DNA of 64,000 nucleotides, from assembly GCF_001429545.1 (NCBI RefSeq), contig NZ_LMSP01000046.1:219082-283081 (forward strand), read 5' to 3'. Source of the stretch: Paenibacillus sp. Soil787. Lineage in GTDB: Bacteria; Bacillota; Bacilli; Paenibacillales; NBRC-103111. Positions 51,589 to 60,780 of this stretch are shown here, in pieces (the first letter of the stretch is position 1; the number at the start of each line of letters is the position of its first letter). The translations under genes and the position numbers were made by a program. The notes beneath the pieces are model-generated. The model saw nothing but the letters and a program-made list of their open reading frames with translations. It was not told the DNA's origin and searched no databases.

Positions 51589-53739
51589 TTGAAGAATCAA
51601 TTTAAAACCCGCAAAATGCTAATGCCAGCTTTAGGACTTGCTCTTTTGGCTCCGAGTGTACTTCCGAATATGGCTTACGCTGCTAATGAAGTCAAAGTGA
51701 AATCAGTTGATTTCGTTGGAATGGCTGCACCTACTACCCCGCAAGATATGGCGAAAATGTACTCTGGCGCTTCTGTTCACGTTACATATACCGATGGTAC
51801 GGTGAAATCTTTCCCTTTAACGTATAAAACACTGTTTAAAACAGATGAATCCATTAATGGCACAATTGCTGGCGTAGCTCAAGATAAGAACGGTAAAGCG
51901 ATTATGGACACAAGTATCCCTAACAGCCCAACTCCGTTTGTCTCCGATGCACCGGATTCCAACTCTTTATTTAAAGTAGATGGCGCTAAGGCGACGGCGA
52001 AAGGCGGCAATCCACTCTCTTTAATTACTCACTATGAATATATAACCTTAAACAATGCGGGAAAATCAGCTTATGGTATGGTTCCTGCTTCTATGTCACT
52101 GACTACGATAGATCAAAATAAAACAACGGGTGAGCTCGCGGCTACAGATTTGAAAAAAGTGGATTTTAGTGGCGTAGACGGGTTATGGATTCCTTGTAAC
52201 GGTTCCTTAACACCGTGGAATACACACTTAAGTAGTGAAGAATATGAAGCTGATGCACGTGCTTTTGAAGCAGATCCTACACAAACCTATGTAAATTCAT
52301 TTGCTAGAGCGTTCTCCCAAGATGATAAAAAAGTAGGAAACCCCTATGCGAATGGTTATATTCCTGAAGTTACTGTCCTTGCAGATAACACAACTACGGT
52401 AGTAAAGCATTATAGTATGGGTCGTTTCTCACACGAGCTTGGCCGTGTTGCACCTGATATGAAAACCGTCTTCTTCGGCGATGATGGCGGGAATACAATG
52501 TTGTTCCTTTATGTCGCAGACAAAGCGAAAGATCTTTCAGCCGGAACACTTTATGCTGCCAAATGGATCCAAACGAGTGATGAGAATGGAGGAGCAGCGA
52601 ACCTTCAATGGATTCCGCTCGGTCATGCAACAGATACTGAAGTAAAAAGTTATGTGGATAAAGGTTTGAAATTTAGCGATATTTTCGAAATAGCAGACAA
52701 AGATACAGCAGGATTTACAAAAATCAAATCGTATCCAAGCAGTAAAGTGGAATGGCTGAAAGTGAAGCCAGGTATGGAGAAGGCAGCTGCTTTCCTTGAG
52801 TCTCGCCGTTATGGAGCAGTAGTCGGAGCGACAGCTGAATTCAACAAAATGGAAGGCGTTGCAGTAAACGCCAAGGATAATAAGGTTTACGTAGCGATGT
52901 CATATGTAGAGAAATCCATGGAAAAAGATACGAAAGCCGCTGATCCTACAGACGATATCCAAGTCAAAAAGATCAAAGCAGGCGTAACTTATGAGCTTGA
53001 TATGAAAGGTGGACAAATCGATCGCAGCAAGCAGCCAATAAACAGTGAATACGTTCCTTCTATGATGAAGGGTCTAATTGTTGGTCAAGACTTGGCAAAA
53101 GCCGATAGCAAAGGCAATACGGCAGCTGTGGACCTTGTTGCAAACCCTGATAACCTGTCCTACTCCGCAGAGCTAAGAACTTTGTTTATTGGCGAAGACA
53201 GCGGCATGCATGCGAATAACTTCACTTGGGCTTATAACGTAGATACGAAAAAGCTTTCTCGTATTCTTTCCATTCCAGCTGGTGGAGAAGCTACTGGGCT
53301 GCAAGTGGTAGATAACTTGAATGGCTTCAGCTACGTTATGAGCAATATGCAGCATCCCGGAGATGAAATGATTTTGCCGGAACCGCTGAAAGGCCAAGTT
53401 GATGCAGTAATTAATAAAACTTATGACAATAAGCGTGCTGGCAGCGTAGGCTACATTAGTGGAATCCCGACTTCAGGTCAAATGCTGGAGTGGATGTCTA
53501 CGGATAAATCTCTATCTGCTCTCCGTGATACGGCTGAGGCTAACGGCGCTACGGTAAAATGGAATGAGACGGATCAAAGCGTAACAGTTACCAAAGGCAG
53601 TCATTCTCTGATGGTGAAAATTAATGATACTTCAGCTATAGTAGATGGTCAATCCGTTGAATTGCCTTACGCATCTCGTATTGAGAACGAAAAAACGATG
53701 ATGTCTACATCAGTTCTGAACAGTTTCCTGAGTCGTTAA
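51589..53739 (+). CDS. Secreted PhoX/DUF839-like protein with C-terminal copper-amine-oxidase-like domain
   Basis: 716 residues. Signal peptide (basic, hydrophobic LMPALGLALLAPSVLPNMAYA, cleavage after AYA). PhoX-type beta-propeller blocks: CNGSLTPWNTHLSSEEYE (about 205-222, the acidic metal site), GRFSHELGRVAPDMKTVFFG, VYVAMSY, ANNFTWAYNV, IPAGGEATGLQV and NMQHPGDEM. The last ~80 residues resemble the copper amine oxidase N-terminal-like stalk domain frequent in Paenibacillus. PhoX is a calcium/iron alkaline phosphatase; activity here is inferred. TTG start follows AGGGAGAGG. A terminator follows at 53755. Confidence 0.8.
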   Translation: MKNQFKTRKMLMPALGLALLAPSVLPNMAYAANEVKVKSVDFVGMAAPTTPQDMAKMYSGASVHVTYTDGTVKSFPLTYKTLFKTDESINGTIAGVAQDKNGKAIMDTSIPNSPTPFVSDAPDSNSLFKVDGAKATAKGGNPLSLITHYEYITLNNAGKSAYGMVPASMSLTTIDQNKTTGELAATDLKKVDFSGVDGLWIPCNGSLTPWNTHLSSEEYEADARAFEADPTQTYVNSFARAFSQDDKKVGNPYANGYIPEVTVLADNTTTVVKHYSMGRFSHELGRVAPDMKTVFFGDDGGNTMLFLYVADKAKDLSAGTLYAAKWIQTSDENGGAANLQWIPLGHATDTEVKSYVDKGLKFSDIFEIADKDTAGFTKIKSYPSSKVEWLKVKPGMEKAAAFLESRRYGAVVGATAEFNKMEGVAVNAKDNKVYVAMSYVEKSMEKDTKAADPTDDIQVKKIKAGVTYELDMKGGQIDRSKQPINSEYVPSMMKGLIVGQDLAKADSKGNTAAVDLVANPDNLSYSAELRTLFIGEDSGMHANNFTWAYNVDTKKLSRILSIPAGGEATGLQVVDNLNGFSYVMSNMQHPGDEMILPEPLKGQVDAVINKTYDNKRAGSVGYISGIPTSGQMLEWMSTDKSLSALRDTAEANGATVKWNETDQSVTVTKGSHSLMVKINDTSAIVDGQSVELPYASRIENEKTMMSTSVLNSFLSR

Positions 53740-53754
53740 TTTCAATAAATTCGG

Positions 53755-53800
53755 AAGAGATCATTGCGGTGCACTTCGCACCCATGGTCTCTTCATTTTA
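53755..53800 (+). terminator. Terminator after the PhoX-like gene
   Basis: GAAGAGATCATTGCGGTGC / GCACCCATGGTCTCTTC, a long stem, with ATTTTA tail. Confidence 0.85.
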
Positions 53801-53819
53801 TTAGGAGGAAAATTCAATC

Positions 53820-55235
53820 ATGTCAATGAAAAAAACAGGTCTAATAGCTGCTCTATTAGCATTAATGGTGCAGGTCTCCCCGATACTTTCTTCTGCGCAT
53901 GGCGGAGCTATGGGCGAGGAAAAGGGAGAAGGTTCTCTACAAGTAATGGTTGATGGCAGAATGGTGGAAGGAAGCGCAATGGTCAGCAGTGATATGTCCG
54001 AATTGATGCTTCCGCTGCGCAGCATTGGAGAAATTCTGGGGTCTGAAGTTCGATGGGATGCCGAGCATCAAGCCGTACTAATCAATAGTGCATTTTATCC
54101 TGAAAATAGTTCGAATCACATGGACCACTCGTCTCATCAAGATCATCAATCTATGGGTGAAATGGGCAATATGATGATGCAGCCAACGCCAATCGTACTT
54201 GATGGTGTACTATATCAAGCTGATATCGATCCAATCCGAATGAATGGCTCGCTGCTTGTTTCAGCCGATACCATTGAGAAAGCCTTTCATGTTCAAGTCA
54301 AATGGAATAAGGCGCTTAATAAGGTGCAGATCGTTTCTTCTGCGACGTCACAGTTTGAAAAAGAACAAGAGCAAGTAGATAATGCTTTTCATGGGGTTGG
54401 TATGGTACCCGTAATTGCAGCAGACGGTGCGAAGGAATTTCATTTGACGGCTGAAATCGGTCCTTGGTCGCCAGTCAAAGGGGTTGTCACGAACGCTTGG
54501 ATGTTTAATGGACAAGCACCTGGTCCCGTAATACGAGTTACAGAAGGCGATCATGTTCGAATTAAGCTGGACAACAAACTACCTGAGCCGACGGCTATAC
54601 ACTGGCATGGTCTACATCTGCCAAATGGGATGGATGGTGTACCAGGCTTAACGCAGGATAACGTACAAGTAGGAAGTAACTATACATATGATTTCATAGC
54701 AAGTCATCCAGGGACTTTCATGTACCATTCCCACTATGATGATATGAAGCAGATAGGGAACGGTCTTTATGGCGCATTTATTATTGACCCTAAGATTACC
54801 TCATCGGAAACCAAATATGACCATGATTATATGATGATGATTAGCGGCTTCCATGTTAACACTTCGGATGAGGAAGATCAGGATTATTACACGATCAATG
54901 GTCGAAGTTATCCCGATACACCGCCAATTGTGGTGAAAAAAGGAGAAACAGTCCGTATCCGCATGGCTAATATTGATACCATGGAGGTCCATACGATGCA
55001 TCTTCATGGCATGGATTTTAAAGTGATTGCCAAGGATGGTCATCCTGTTAAGGAGCCGCAAACGATGAATACAGTGCTGATTGGCCCTGGTGAGACCTAT
55101 GATATCGCATTGACTGCCGATACAATAGGTAATTGGATGTTTCATTGCCATATTTTGGACCACACAATGAATGCCGGTGAGATGGCGAATGGTGAAATGG
55201 GTGGTTTAATTACAATTTTGAAAGTGACGGAGTAA
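53820..55235 (+). CDS. Multicopper oxidase fused to an N-terminal copper-amine-oxidase-like domain
   Basis: 471 residues with signal peptide (ending SSAHG). Residues about 38-175 are a stalk-like domain (MLPLRSIGEILGSEVRWD) carrying a His/Met-rich insert (HMDHSSHQDHQSMGEM, likely metal-binding). The oxidase part has the four copper motifs: IHWHGLHLPNG, FMYHSHYDD, MHLHGMDFK and the type-1 site WMFHCHILDHTMNAGEM. Two cupredoxin domains fit the length, so it may work as an oligomer. Probable roles are copper detoxification or phenol/metal oxidation. GGAGG precedes the ATG. It follows the PhoX-like gene but has its own unit. Confidence 0.88.
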   Translation: MSMKKTGLIAALLALMVQVSPILSSAHGGAMGEEKGEGSLQVMVDGRMVEGSAMVSSDMSELMLPLRSIGEILGSEVRWDAEHQAVLINSAFYPENSSNHMDHSSHQDHQSMGEMGNMMMQPTPIVLDGVLYQADIDPIRMNGSLLVSADTIEKAFHVQVKWNKALNKVQIVSSATSQFEKEQEQVDNAFHGVGMVPVIAADGAKEFHLTAEIGPWSPVKGVVTNAWMFNGQAPGPVIRVTEGDHVRIKLDNKLPEPTAIHWHGLHLPNGMDGVPGLTQDNVQVGSNYTYDFIASHPGTFMYHSHYDDMKQIGNGLYGAFIIDPKITSSETKYDHDYMMMISGFHVNTSDEEDQDYYTINGRSYPDTPPIVVKKGETVRIRMANIDTMEVHTMHLHGMDFKVIAKDGHPVKEPQTMNTVLIGPGETYDIALTADTIGNWMFHCHILDHTMNAGEMANGEMGGLITILKVTE

Positions 55236-55319
55236 CAGTTAAGTCTTTCTTTGCATAAAAATGAATCTCTTTGGGATAATAAAATTGGTTTACTTATTCC
55301 GATTCAGGGAGGTTCAGAC

Positions 55320-55475
55320 ATGAGCGAGAACAACAAGCGGAAGCAGCAAGGTGCCAACCAGCTTCCTGTCGTCAAAAATGAAGATGTTGAATTCGCGGCA
55401 GAAGTTGCTGACGAGGATGATTTCGAGGCGGCTGAGAGAGCGCAATCGGCGGATTACAGACAGGAAGAACAGTAA
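55320..55475 (+). CDS. YfhD-like small acidic protein
   Basis: 51 residues: basic NKRKQQG start, then VKNEDVEFAAEVADEDDFEA and AERAQSADYRQ. The acidic ED-EAAxRA pattern matches YfhD-family small spore/stress proteins. ATG at 55320 follows GGGAGG (55307-55312). Its stop overlaps the start of the next gene (TAATG). Confidence 0.6.
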   Translation: MSENNKRKQQGANQLPVVKNEDVEFAAEVADEDDFEAAERAQSADYRQEEQ

Positions 55476-55846
55476 TGGCTGAGAAAAATATTCTCGCCTA
55501 TTTTCATTCACCGGAGCAAGCAGAGGGAGCAGCTTCCAAGCTGAAAGCACTGCGTGCGATTGATGTTCAGGTAGATCGATTTGGCAAATATGCAGGCAGC
55601 GGATACCAATCCGTGATGAATCCTTATGCGGGCGATTTCGGCAGCTTGGGGAGGTTAACCCAGGCCTCGGATGTGTCTACGCCGGATGAAGGGATCTTGA
55701 TTGCAGCTGACCCAGCGGCAAGCGGTTTGAGCGACGGCGGAGGCGGCGGTGTAACGGGAATTGACACTGTGTTAGCTGTTGTCATCGACGATTCTGTCTA
55801 TGAGCAGGCTGTACGTGTTATTCAAAGTGCTGGCGGAACTATGTAA
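55475..55846 (+). CDS. Hypothetical protein, ferredoxin-like fold likely
   Basis: 123 residues: MAEKNILAYFHSPEQAEGAA, helix KLKALRAIDVQVDRF, a Gly/Ser-rich middle (LSDGGGGGVTG) and a final VLAVVIDDSVYEQAVRVIQS strand-helix. The beta-alpha-beta pattern resembles general stress protein 17M-like domains. It is coupled to the YfhD-like gene and followed by a strong terminator. The function is unknown. Confidence 0.7.
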   Translation: MAEKNILAYFHSPEQAEGAASKLKALRAIDVQVDRFGKYAGSGYQSVMNPYAGDFGSLGRLTQASDVSTPDEGILIAADPAASGLSDGGGGGVTGIDTVLAVVIDDSVYEQAVRVIQSAGGTM

Positions 55847-55850
55847 GCTT

Positions 55851-55903
55851 AAAAAAGCATCTCGTACTATGTGCTAAGCCACATTATACGGGATGCTTTT
55901 TGT
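55851..55903 (+). terminator. Terminator after 55475-55846
   Basis: AAAAAGCATCTCGTA / TACGGGATGCTTTTT with loop and TTTTTG tail. Confidence 0.9.
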
Positions 55904-55977
55904 TAGGATAGATTCATTATGCATCCTCACAACCGGTAGGCTGCATTTTAGAGTTGCTTTGCAGCTTTTTGCCCCAT

Positions 55978-56006
55978 TTTACCCAAGAAGCGAAGTGTAG
56001 TACAAT
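55978..56006 (+). promoter_or_regulatory. Sigma-A promoter for prmA
   Basis: TTTACC (55978-55983), 17-base spacer, TACAAT (56001-56006), about 80 bases upstream of prmA. Confidence 0.6.
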
Positions 56007-56086
56007 AAGCAATGTGAAAATAGCCCAAATAGCCGATTAGGGCTTGGTTTATTTGTAAGTGATAACCGACAGGAGGAGCAATACCG

Positions 56087-57061
56087 ATGCTTTGGCAAGA
56101 ATTAACTGTACATACGACAGAAGAAGCAATAGAAATGATTACGAACTTTGTTCATGAACTGGGCGCCGGAGGCGTTTCCATTGAAGAATCAGGGACCTTA
56201 AACAAAGAGAGAGACACCTCATTTGGTCAATTGTACGAAACACCTTTTAACGATATCCCAGAGGGAAGAGCCGTCATTAAAGGTTACTTCTACCATGGCA
56301 CTGATATGGAGCCCATAATGGCTAACCTGATGGAATCTGTCGAGCAGCTTAAAGAGTTCGATATCGATACTGGAAATCCAACCTTTGAATTAATAGAAGT
56401 AGACGATGAGGATTGGGCGCATGCTTGGAAGCAGTATTTTAAACCTATTCGCGTGTCTGACCGTTTGACGATTAAACCAACATGGGAAGAGTATACAGCT
56501 TCGCCTGATGAATTGATCTTGGAGCTTGATCCCGGGATGGCTTTCGGTACCGGTACGCATGCGACAACGTCTCTTTGTTTGAAAACATTGGAGAAAGTAC
56601 TACAGCCAGGTGACGACGTCATTGATGTGGGAACGGGATCCGGTATTCTCTCTATTGCAGCTGCGAAGCTAGGTGCGAAGCATGTGCTGGCTGTTGACTT
56701 GGATCCGGTAGCTGTGACGAGTGCGCTTGATAATACCAAACAGAATCAGCTCGAAGATAAGATTACCGTTAAACTTAGCGACTTGCTCGGCGTATTGAAA
56801 GAAAGTGAGACCGAAGGCGCTGCGCAGCTGGGTGTCACAATTCCAGTGCAACTGGTTGTTGCGAATATTTTGGCAGAAGTCATTGTACTGTTCGTAGATG
56901 ATGTGTATGAAGTCTTGCAGCAAGGTGGTTATTATATTACCTCGGGGATTATTACAAACAAAGAAGCTGATGTCGAAAAAGCACTAATTGCAGCCAAATT
57001 TACGATCGTAGAGAAAAACTATGATTCGAATTGGGTCGTGATTGTAGCTAGAAAGCTGTAG
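56087..57061 (+). CDS. prmA: Ribosomal protein L11 methyltransferase
   Basis: 324 residues. N-terminal L11-recognition domain, then the SAM domain: LELDPGMAFGTGTHATTSLC and VIDVGTGSGILSIAAAKLGA, with VVANILAEVI as the catalytic NxxA-type loop. GACAGGAGGAGC precedes the ATG. Methylates L11. Followed by a site-2-type protease gene 10 bases on. Confidence 0.96.
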   Translation: MLWQELTVHTTEEAIEMITNFVHELGAGGVSIEESGTLNKERDTSFGQLYETPFNDIPEGRAVIKGYFYHGTDMEPIMANLMESVEQLKEFDIDTGNPTFELIEVDDEDWAHAWKQYFKPIRVSDRLTIKPTWEEYTASPDELILELDPGMAFGTGTHATTSLCLKTLEKVLQPGDDVIDVGTGSGILSIAAAKLGAKHVLAVDLDPVAVTSALDNTKQNQLEDKITVKLSDLLGVLKESETEGAAQLGVTIPVQLVVANILAEVIVLFVDDVYEVLQQGGYYITSGIITNKEADVEKALIAAKFTIVEKNYDSNWVVIVARKL

Positions 57062-57071
57062 GTGTCCATAC

Positions 57072-57743
57072 ATGGGAGGATTATTGTTTTATGACTGGAG
57101 TACATTACCGTTTATTATTCTAGTCCTTGTTCTTTCTTTTACCATTCATGAATTTGCACATGCGTATAGCGCCTATAAATTAGGAGATTCTACGGCTTAT
57201 CAGTTCGGCAGAGTTTCCTTAAATCCGATGGTTCATCTGGATCTTTTCGGTACGATTATGCTCTTGATTGCTGGTTTTGGTTGGGCGAAGCCTGTACCTG
57301 TGAACCGCGGCAATTTCAAGAATCCTCGCTTGATGGGGATTATCGTGACGGCAGCAGGTCCCCTCAGCAACTTGATTCTTGCCTTTATCAGTTTCTTTAT
57401 TTTTGCTTTATTTCAGAAATATGGCTGGTTAAACGGGATGTCCAAAGGGAGCGCCAGCGCGATCCTCATCTTTTTGCAATTAATGATCCAAACAAATCTA
57501 ACACTGTTCCTATTCAATTTAATTCCGATTCCGCCATTAGATGGTTACCGCATTATCCAAGATCTTGTGGACCTTAGATACACGGAGTCGCTTCAGAAGT
57601 TTGAACAATGGGCTTCGGTTATTTTTCTGTTAGTTGTATTTGTAAGACCATTACGACAAGTGACCTTGGACCCTTACTTAAATTTAAGTGGAGACATCAT
57701 TCGAATGTTCTCAACCACGATTGGCTGGATCTTGGGGATATAA
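57072..57743 (+). CDS. Site-2 protease family (M50) membrane metallopeptidase
   Basis: 223 residues, six hydrophobic segments. The zinc motif is HEFAHAYSAYKLGD (HExxH) in the first half and the third ligand block NLIPIPPLDGYRII follows near residue 145. This is the minimal S2P core without a PDZ domain (YwhC-like). It lies between prmA and rsmE; the substrate is not known. Confidence 0.92.
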   Translation: MGGLLFYDWSTLPFIILVLVLSFTIHEFAHAYSAYKLGDSTAYQFGRVSLNPMVHLDLFGTIMLLIAGFGWAKPVPVNRGNFKNPRLMGIIVTAAGPLSNLILAFISFFIFALFQKYGWLNGMSKGSASAILIFLQLMIQTNLTLFLFNLIPIPPLDGYRIIQDLVDLRYTESLQKFEQWASVIFLLVVFVRPLRQVTLDPYLNLSGDIIRMFSTTIGWILGI

Positions 57744-57851
57744 CGATTCCAAATTCAACCCATTGTAGATTTCCATGCCTAAAAAAGGTATGATGGTGAG
57801 TGGAAGTTTCACTTCAATATTGAAATGAACGAAGATAGAGAGGCTTAGACT

Positions 57852-58619
57852 ATGCAGCGTTATTTTCTCCCGCTTGAGCAGTTTCACGAAGCTACACATA
57901 CAGTTACCATAGAGGGAGACGACGCACATCATCTGATTCGAGTCATGCGAGCAGATATTGGAGACAAGATAATTTGCAGTAATGGCGTAGACCGTGAAGT
58001 GCTCGCTCGTATTTCGGAGCTGGATAAAGGGCATGCGACCGCGGAAATCGTGGAAGAGCTGCCTATGGATGCTGAAGCGGCTGTTCAGGTGTGGATTGCA
58101 CAGAGCTTGCCCAAAGGCGATAAGATGGAGCTTATTATTCAAAAAGGGACCGAGATCGGGGCAGCCCGGTTTCTTCCTTTTTTATCAGAACGCACGATTG
58201 TGCAGTACGATGCAAAGAAAGAAGCTAAGCGCACCGAACGTTGGCAGAAGATTGCTAAGGAAGCGGCGGAGCAAGCTCACCGAAATCGTGTGCCGCAGGT
58301 GGATTCCGTTTATTCTTGGAAGCAGCTGCTGCAGCGTGCGAAGGAAGCGGATGTCGCTTGGATTTGCTATGAGAAGGAAGATGGTCAGCAATTAAAGCCT
58401 GCGATTCAGGAAGCGCAAGCTGCCGGTAAATTGGGATTAGGGAAACAAGTGCTGATTGCGGTAGGCCCTGAAGGCGGTTTTACGGAACAGGAAATTAAGC
58501 AGGCTGAAGAGGCTGGCTTCGCTTCCGTGTCGCTGGGTGCACGCATTTTACGCACGGAGACTGCCGCAATGGTAGGTCTTACGTGTCTTTTCTATGAAAC
58601 CGGAGAGATGGGAGGATAA
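57852..58619 (+). CDS. rsmE: 16S rRNA m3U1498 methyltransferase RsmE
   Basis: 255 residues. N-terminal PUA-like part (HHLIRVMRADIGDKIICSNG) and C-terminal SPOUT knot: KGTEIGAARFLPFLSERT, AVGPEGGFTEQEIKQAEEAG and SLGARILRTETAA. Methylates U1498 in the decoding centre. Followed after 5 bases by mtaB, as in Bacillus (yqeU-yqeV). Confidence 0.96.
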   Translation: MQRYFLPLEQFHEATHTVTIEGDDAHHLIRVMRADIGDKIICSNGVDREVLARISELDKGHATAEIVEELPMDAEAAVQVWIAQSLPKGDKMELIIQKGTEIGAARFLPFLSERTIVQYDAKKEAKRTERWQKIAKEAAEQAHRNRVPQVDSVYSWKQLLQRAKEADVAWICYEKEDGQQLKPAIQEAQAAGKLGLGKQVLIAVGPEGGFTEQEIKQAEEAGFASVSLGARILRTETAAMVGLTCLFYETGEMGG

Positions 58620-58624
58620 GCGTT

Positions 58625-59965
58625 ATGGCAACAGTAGCGTTTCATACATTAGGTTGTAAAGTAAATTTCTATGATACAGAAGCCATTTGGCAGCTTTTCA
58701 AAAATGAGGGTTATGATCAGGTTGATTTCGAGCAGACGGCGGATGTGTATGTCATTAATACATGTACGGTTACAAATACAGGGGACAAAAAGAGCCGCCA
58801 AATGATCCGCCGGGCGATTCGTCGTAACCCAGAAGCCATTGTTGCTGTAACTGGATGTTACGCACAAACTTCACCAGCGGAAATTATGGCCATTCCAGGT
58901 GTGGATATGGTGATCGGGACACAAGATCGGGAGAAAATCATTCCGCTTGTGAAACAATTTGAGCAAGATCGTCAGCCGATCAATGCTGTGCGCAACATTA
59001 TGAAAACACGTCAGTTCGAAGAACTGGATGTGCCAGATTTTGCCGATCGGACAAGAGCTTTTCTTAAAATTCAAGAAGGCTGCAATAACTTCTGCACTTT
59101 CTGCATTATTCCGTGGTCACGCGGTTTGATGCGCAGTCGTGAACCGCAAAGCGTTATAGCGCAAGCTGAGCAGCTTGTAGCTGCGGGTTATCAAGAAATC
59201 GTACTGACGGGTATTCACACTGGTGGATATGGCGAAGATATTGAGGACTATAGTCTAGCGAAGCTGCTTTGGGATTTGGACAAGGTCGAAGGCTTGAAAC
59301 GGATTCGTATCTCCTCGATTGAAGCCAGCCAAATTACAGATGAAGTGATCGAAGTTCTGAAGTCCTCGGACAAAATGTGCCGTCATCTGCATATCCCGCT
59401 GCAAGCTGGCGATGATCAAGTTCTTGCTCGGATGCGCAGAAAATATACAACAGCGGAATTCGCTCGTAAGATTGAACGTCTTCATGAAATCATGCCGGAT
59501 GTCGCGATTACGACGGACGTAATTGTTGGTTTCCCAGGTGAAACCGAGGAAATGTTCCGCGACGGCTACAAGTTTATGGAGCAAATGAAGTTCTCTGAAA
59601 TGCACGTTTTCCCTTATTCCAAACGGACAGGAACTCCTGCTGCGCGGATGGAAGATCAAGTGGATGAGGAAATCAAAAATGCCCGCGTACATGAGCTCAT
59701 TGATCTTTCCGAGAAAATGCAGCTTGCTTATGCACAAAAATTTGTTGGCGAAGTTCTTGAAGTCATTCCAGAACGTGCCTACAAAGGCGCTCCAGACAGC
59801 GGATTGTACATGGGTTATTCCGATAACTATGTACAGCTTGTGTTCCAAGGCTCTGAAGACATGATCGGCCAAGTTTGCCGCGTTAAGGTAACGGAAGCCG
59901 GCGTGAATGAAAGCAAGGGACAGCTGGTTCGTGTTCTGGAAACGGCTAATGTTGTGAATTTGTAA
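58625..59965 (+). CDS. mtaB: tRNA t6A37 methylthiotransferase MtaB
   Basis: 446 residues. Order: UPF0004 domain with LGCKVNFYDTEAIW, VINTCTVTNTGDKKSRQ and VTGCYAQ (three cysteines for the second cluster), radical SAM motif GCNNFCTFCIIPWSRG, and a TRAM domain at the C-terminus. It converts t6A37 to ms2t6A37. GATGGGAGGATAAGCGTT precedes the ATG. Terminator at 59983. Confidence 0.96.
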   Translation: MATVAFHTLGCKVNFYDTEAIWQLFKNEGYDQVDFEQTADVYVINTCTVTNTGDKKSRQMIRRAIRRNPEAIVAVTGCYAQTSPAEIMAIPGVDMVIGTQDREKIIPLVKQFEQDRQPINAVRNIMKTRQFEELDVPDFADRTRAFLKIQEGCNNFCTFCIIPWSRGLMRSREPQSVIAQAEQLVAAGYQEIVLTGIHTGGYGEDIEDYSLAKLLWDLDKVEGLKRIRISSIEASQITDEVIEVLKSSDKMCRHLHIPLQAGDDQVLARMRRKYTTAEFARKIERLHEIMPDVAITTDVIVGFPGETEEMFRDGYKFMEQMKFSEMHVFPYSKRTGTPAARMEDQVDEEIKNARVHELIDLSEKMQLAYAQKFVGEVLEVIPERAYKGAPDSGLYMGYSDNYVQLVFQGSEDMIGQVCRVKVTEAGVNESKGQLVRVLETANVVNL

Positions 59966-59982
59966 TGAATTTTCTTAAGGCT

Positions 59983-60043
59983 ATAAAACCTACCTCTACA
60001 CGTAGTCGCTCATCTTAGAATGACTACGCTAGAGGTTTTCTCA
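59983..60043 (+). terminator. Terminator after mtaB
   Basis: AAAACCTACCTC / GAGGTTTT outer arms with inner GTAGTC/GACTAC and TTTTCTC. Confidence 0.8.
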
Positions 60044-60096
60044 TTAAAGGGTTTAAATAGGGAAGGTTACAAAAATAAAAAGATGAGGTGCATCAA

Positions 60097-60780
60097 ATGA
60101 GTACATTGAGCGGGAAAGAAATTGCTAAATACATTGATCACACGCTATTAAAACCAGATGCGAGCACAGCCGCGATCCACAAATTGTGTGAAGAAGCTGC
60201 AAAGCACCAGTTTTTTAGTGTTTGTGTAAATTCTCAGTTTGTTGGAACGGCAAGTAAAGCACTAGAAGGAACAGGAGTAAAAGTTGCTGCAGTTGTTGGC
60301 TTCCCTCTTGGCGCTAGCTTAAGCGAAGTGAAAGCATTTGAAGCGGCTAAGGCTGTAGACAATGGGGCTGCTGAAATTGATACTGTCCTGCCGATTGGCT
60401 TATTGCTTGAAGGGCAGTATGACGCTGTTCGTTCTGACATTAAACAAGTTGTGGACGCTGTAAAGGGCAAAGCGATTGTTAAAGTAATTATGGAAACAGG
60501 TTTCCTAAATGATGAGCAAAAATCCGCAGCTTGCCGACTTTCTGAAGAAGCAGGCGCTCACTTCGTTAAAACATCTACTGGCTTTGGTCCGGGAGGGGCT
60601 ACGGTGGAAGACGTTCGTTTAATGCGTCAAAACGTATCCGAAACGATTGGTGTGAAAGCGTCGGGCGGCGTTAGAGACTTGCAAACTGCGATTGCTATGA
60701 TTGAAGCAGGGGCAACCAGATTAGGGACTAGCTCAGGTGTTGCTATTGTGAACGGAACTCAAGACGCTTCCACATATTAA
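60097..60780 (+). CDS. deoC: Deoxyribose-phosphate aldolase
   Basis: 227 residues, class I aldolase of deoxyribonucleotide catabolism. IAKYIDHTLLKPDAS, VGFPLGAS, KVIMETGFL (Schiff-base lysine) and VKASGGVRDLQTAIAMIEA (proton relay lysine) are present. ATG at 60097 lies 7 bases after GATGAGGTG; a GTG at 60088 overlaps that site. Its end overlaps the end of the convergent Na/Pi gene by 38 bases. Confidence 0.96.
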   Translation: MSTLSGKEIAKYIDHTLLKPDASTAAIHKLCEEAAKHQFFSVCVNSQFVGTASKALEGTGVKVAAVVGFPLGASLSEVKAFEAAKAVDNGAAEIDTVLPIGLLLEGQYDAVRSDIKQVVDAVKGKAIVKVIMETGFLNDEQKSAACRLSEEAGAHFVKTSTGFGPGGATVEDVRLMRQNVSETIGVKASGGVRDLQTAIAMIEAGATRLGTSSGVAIVNGTQDASTY

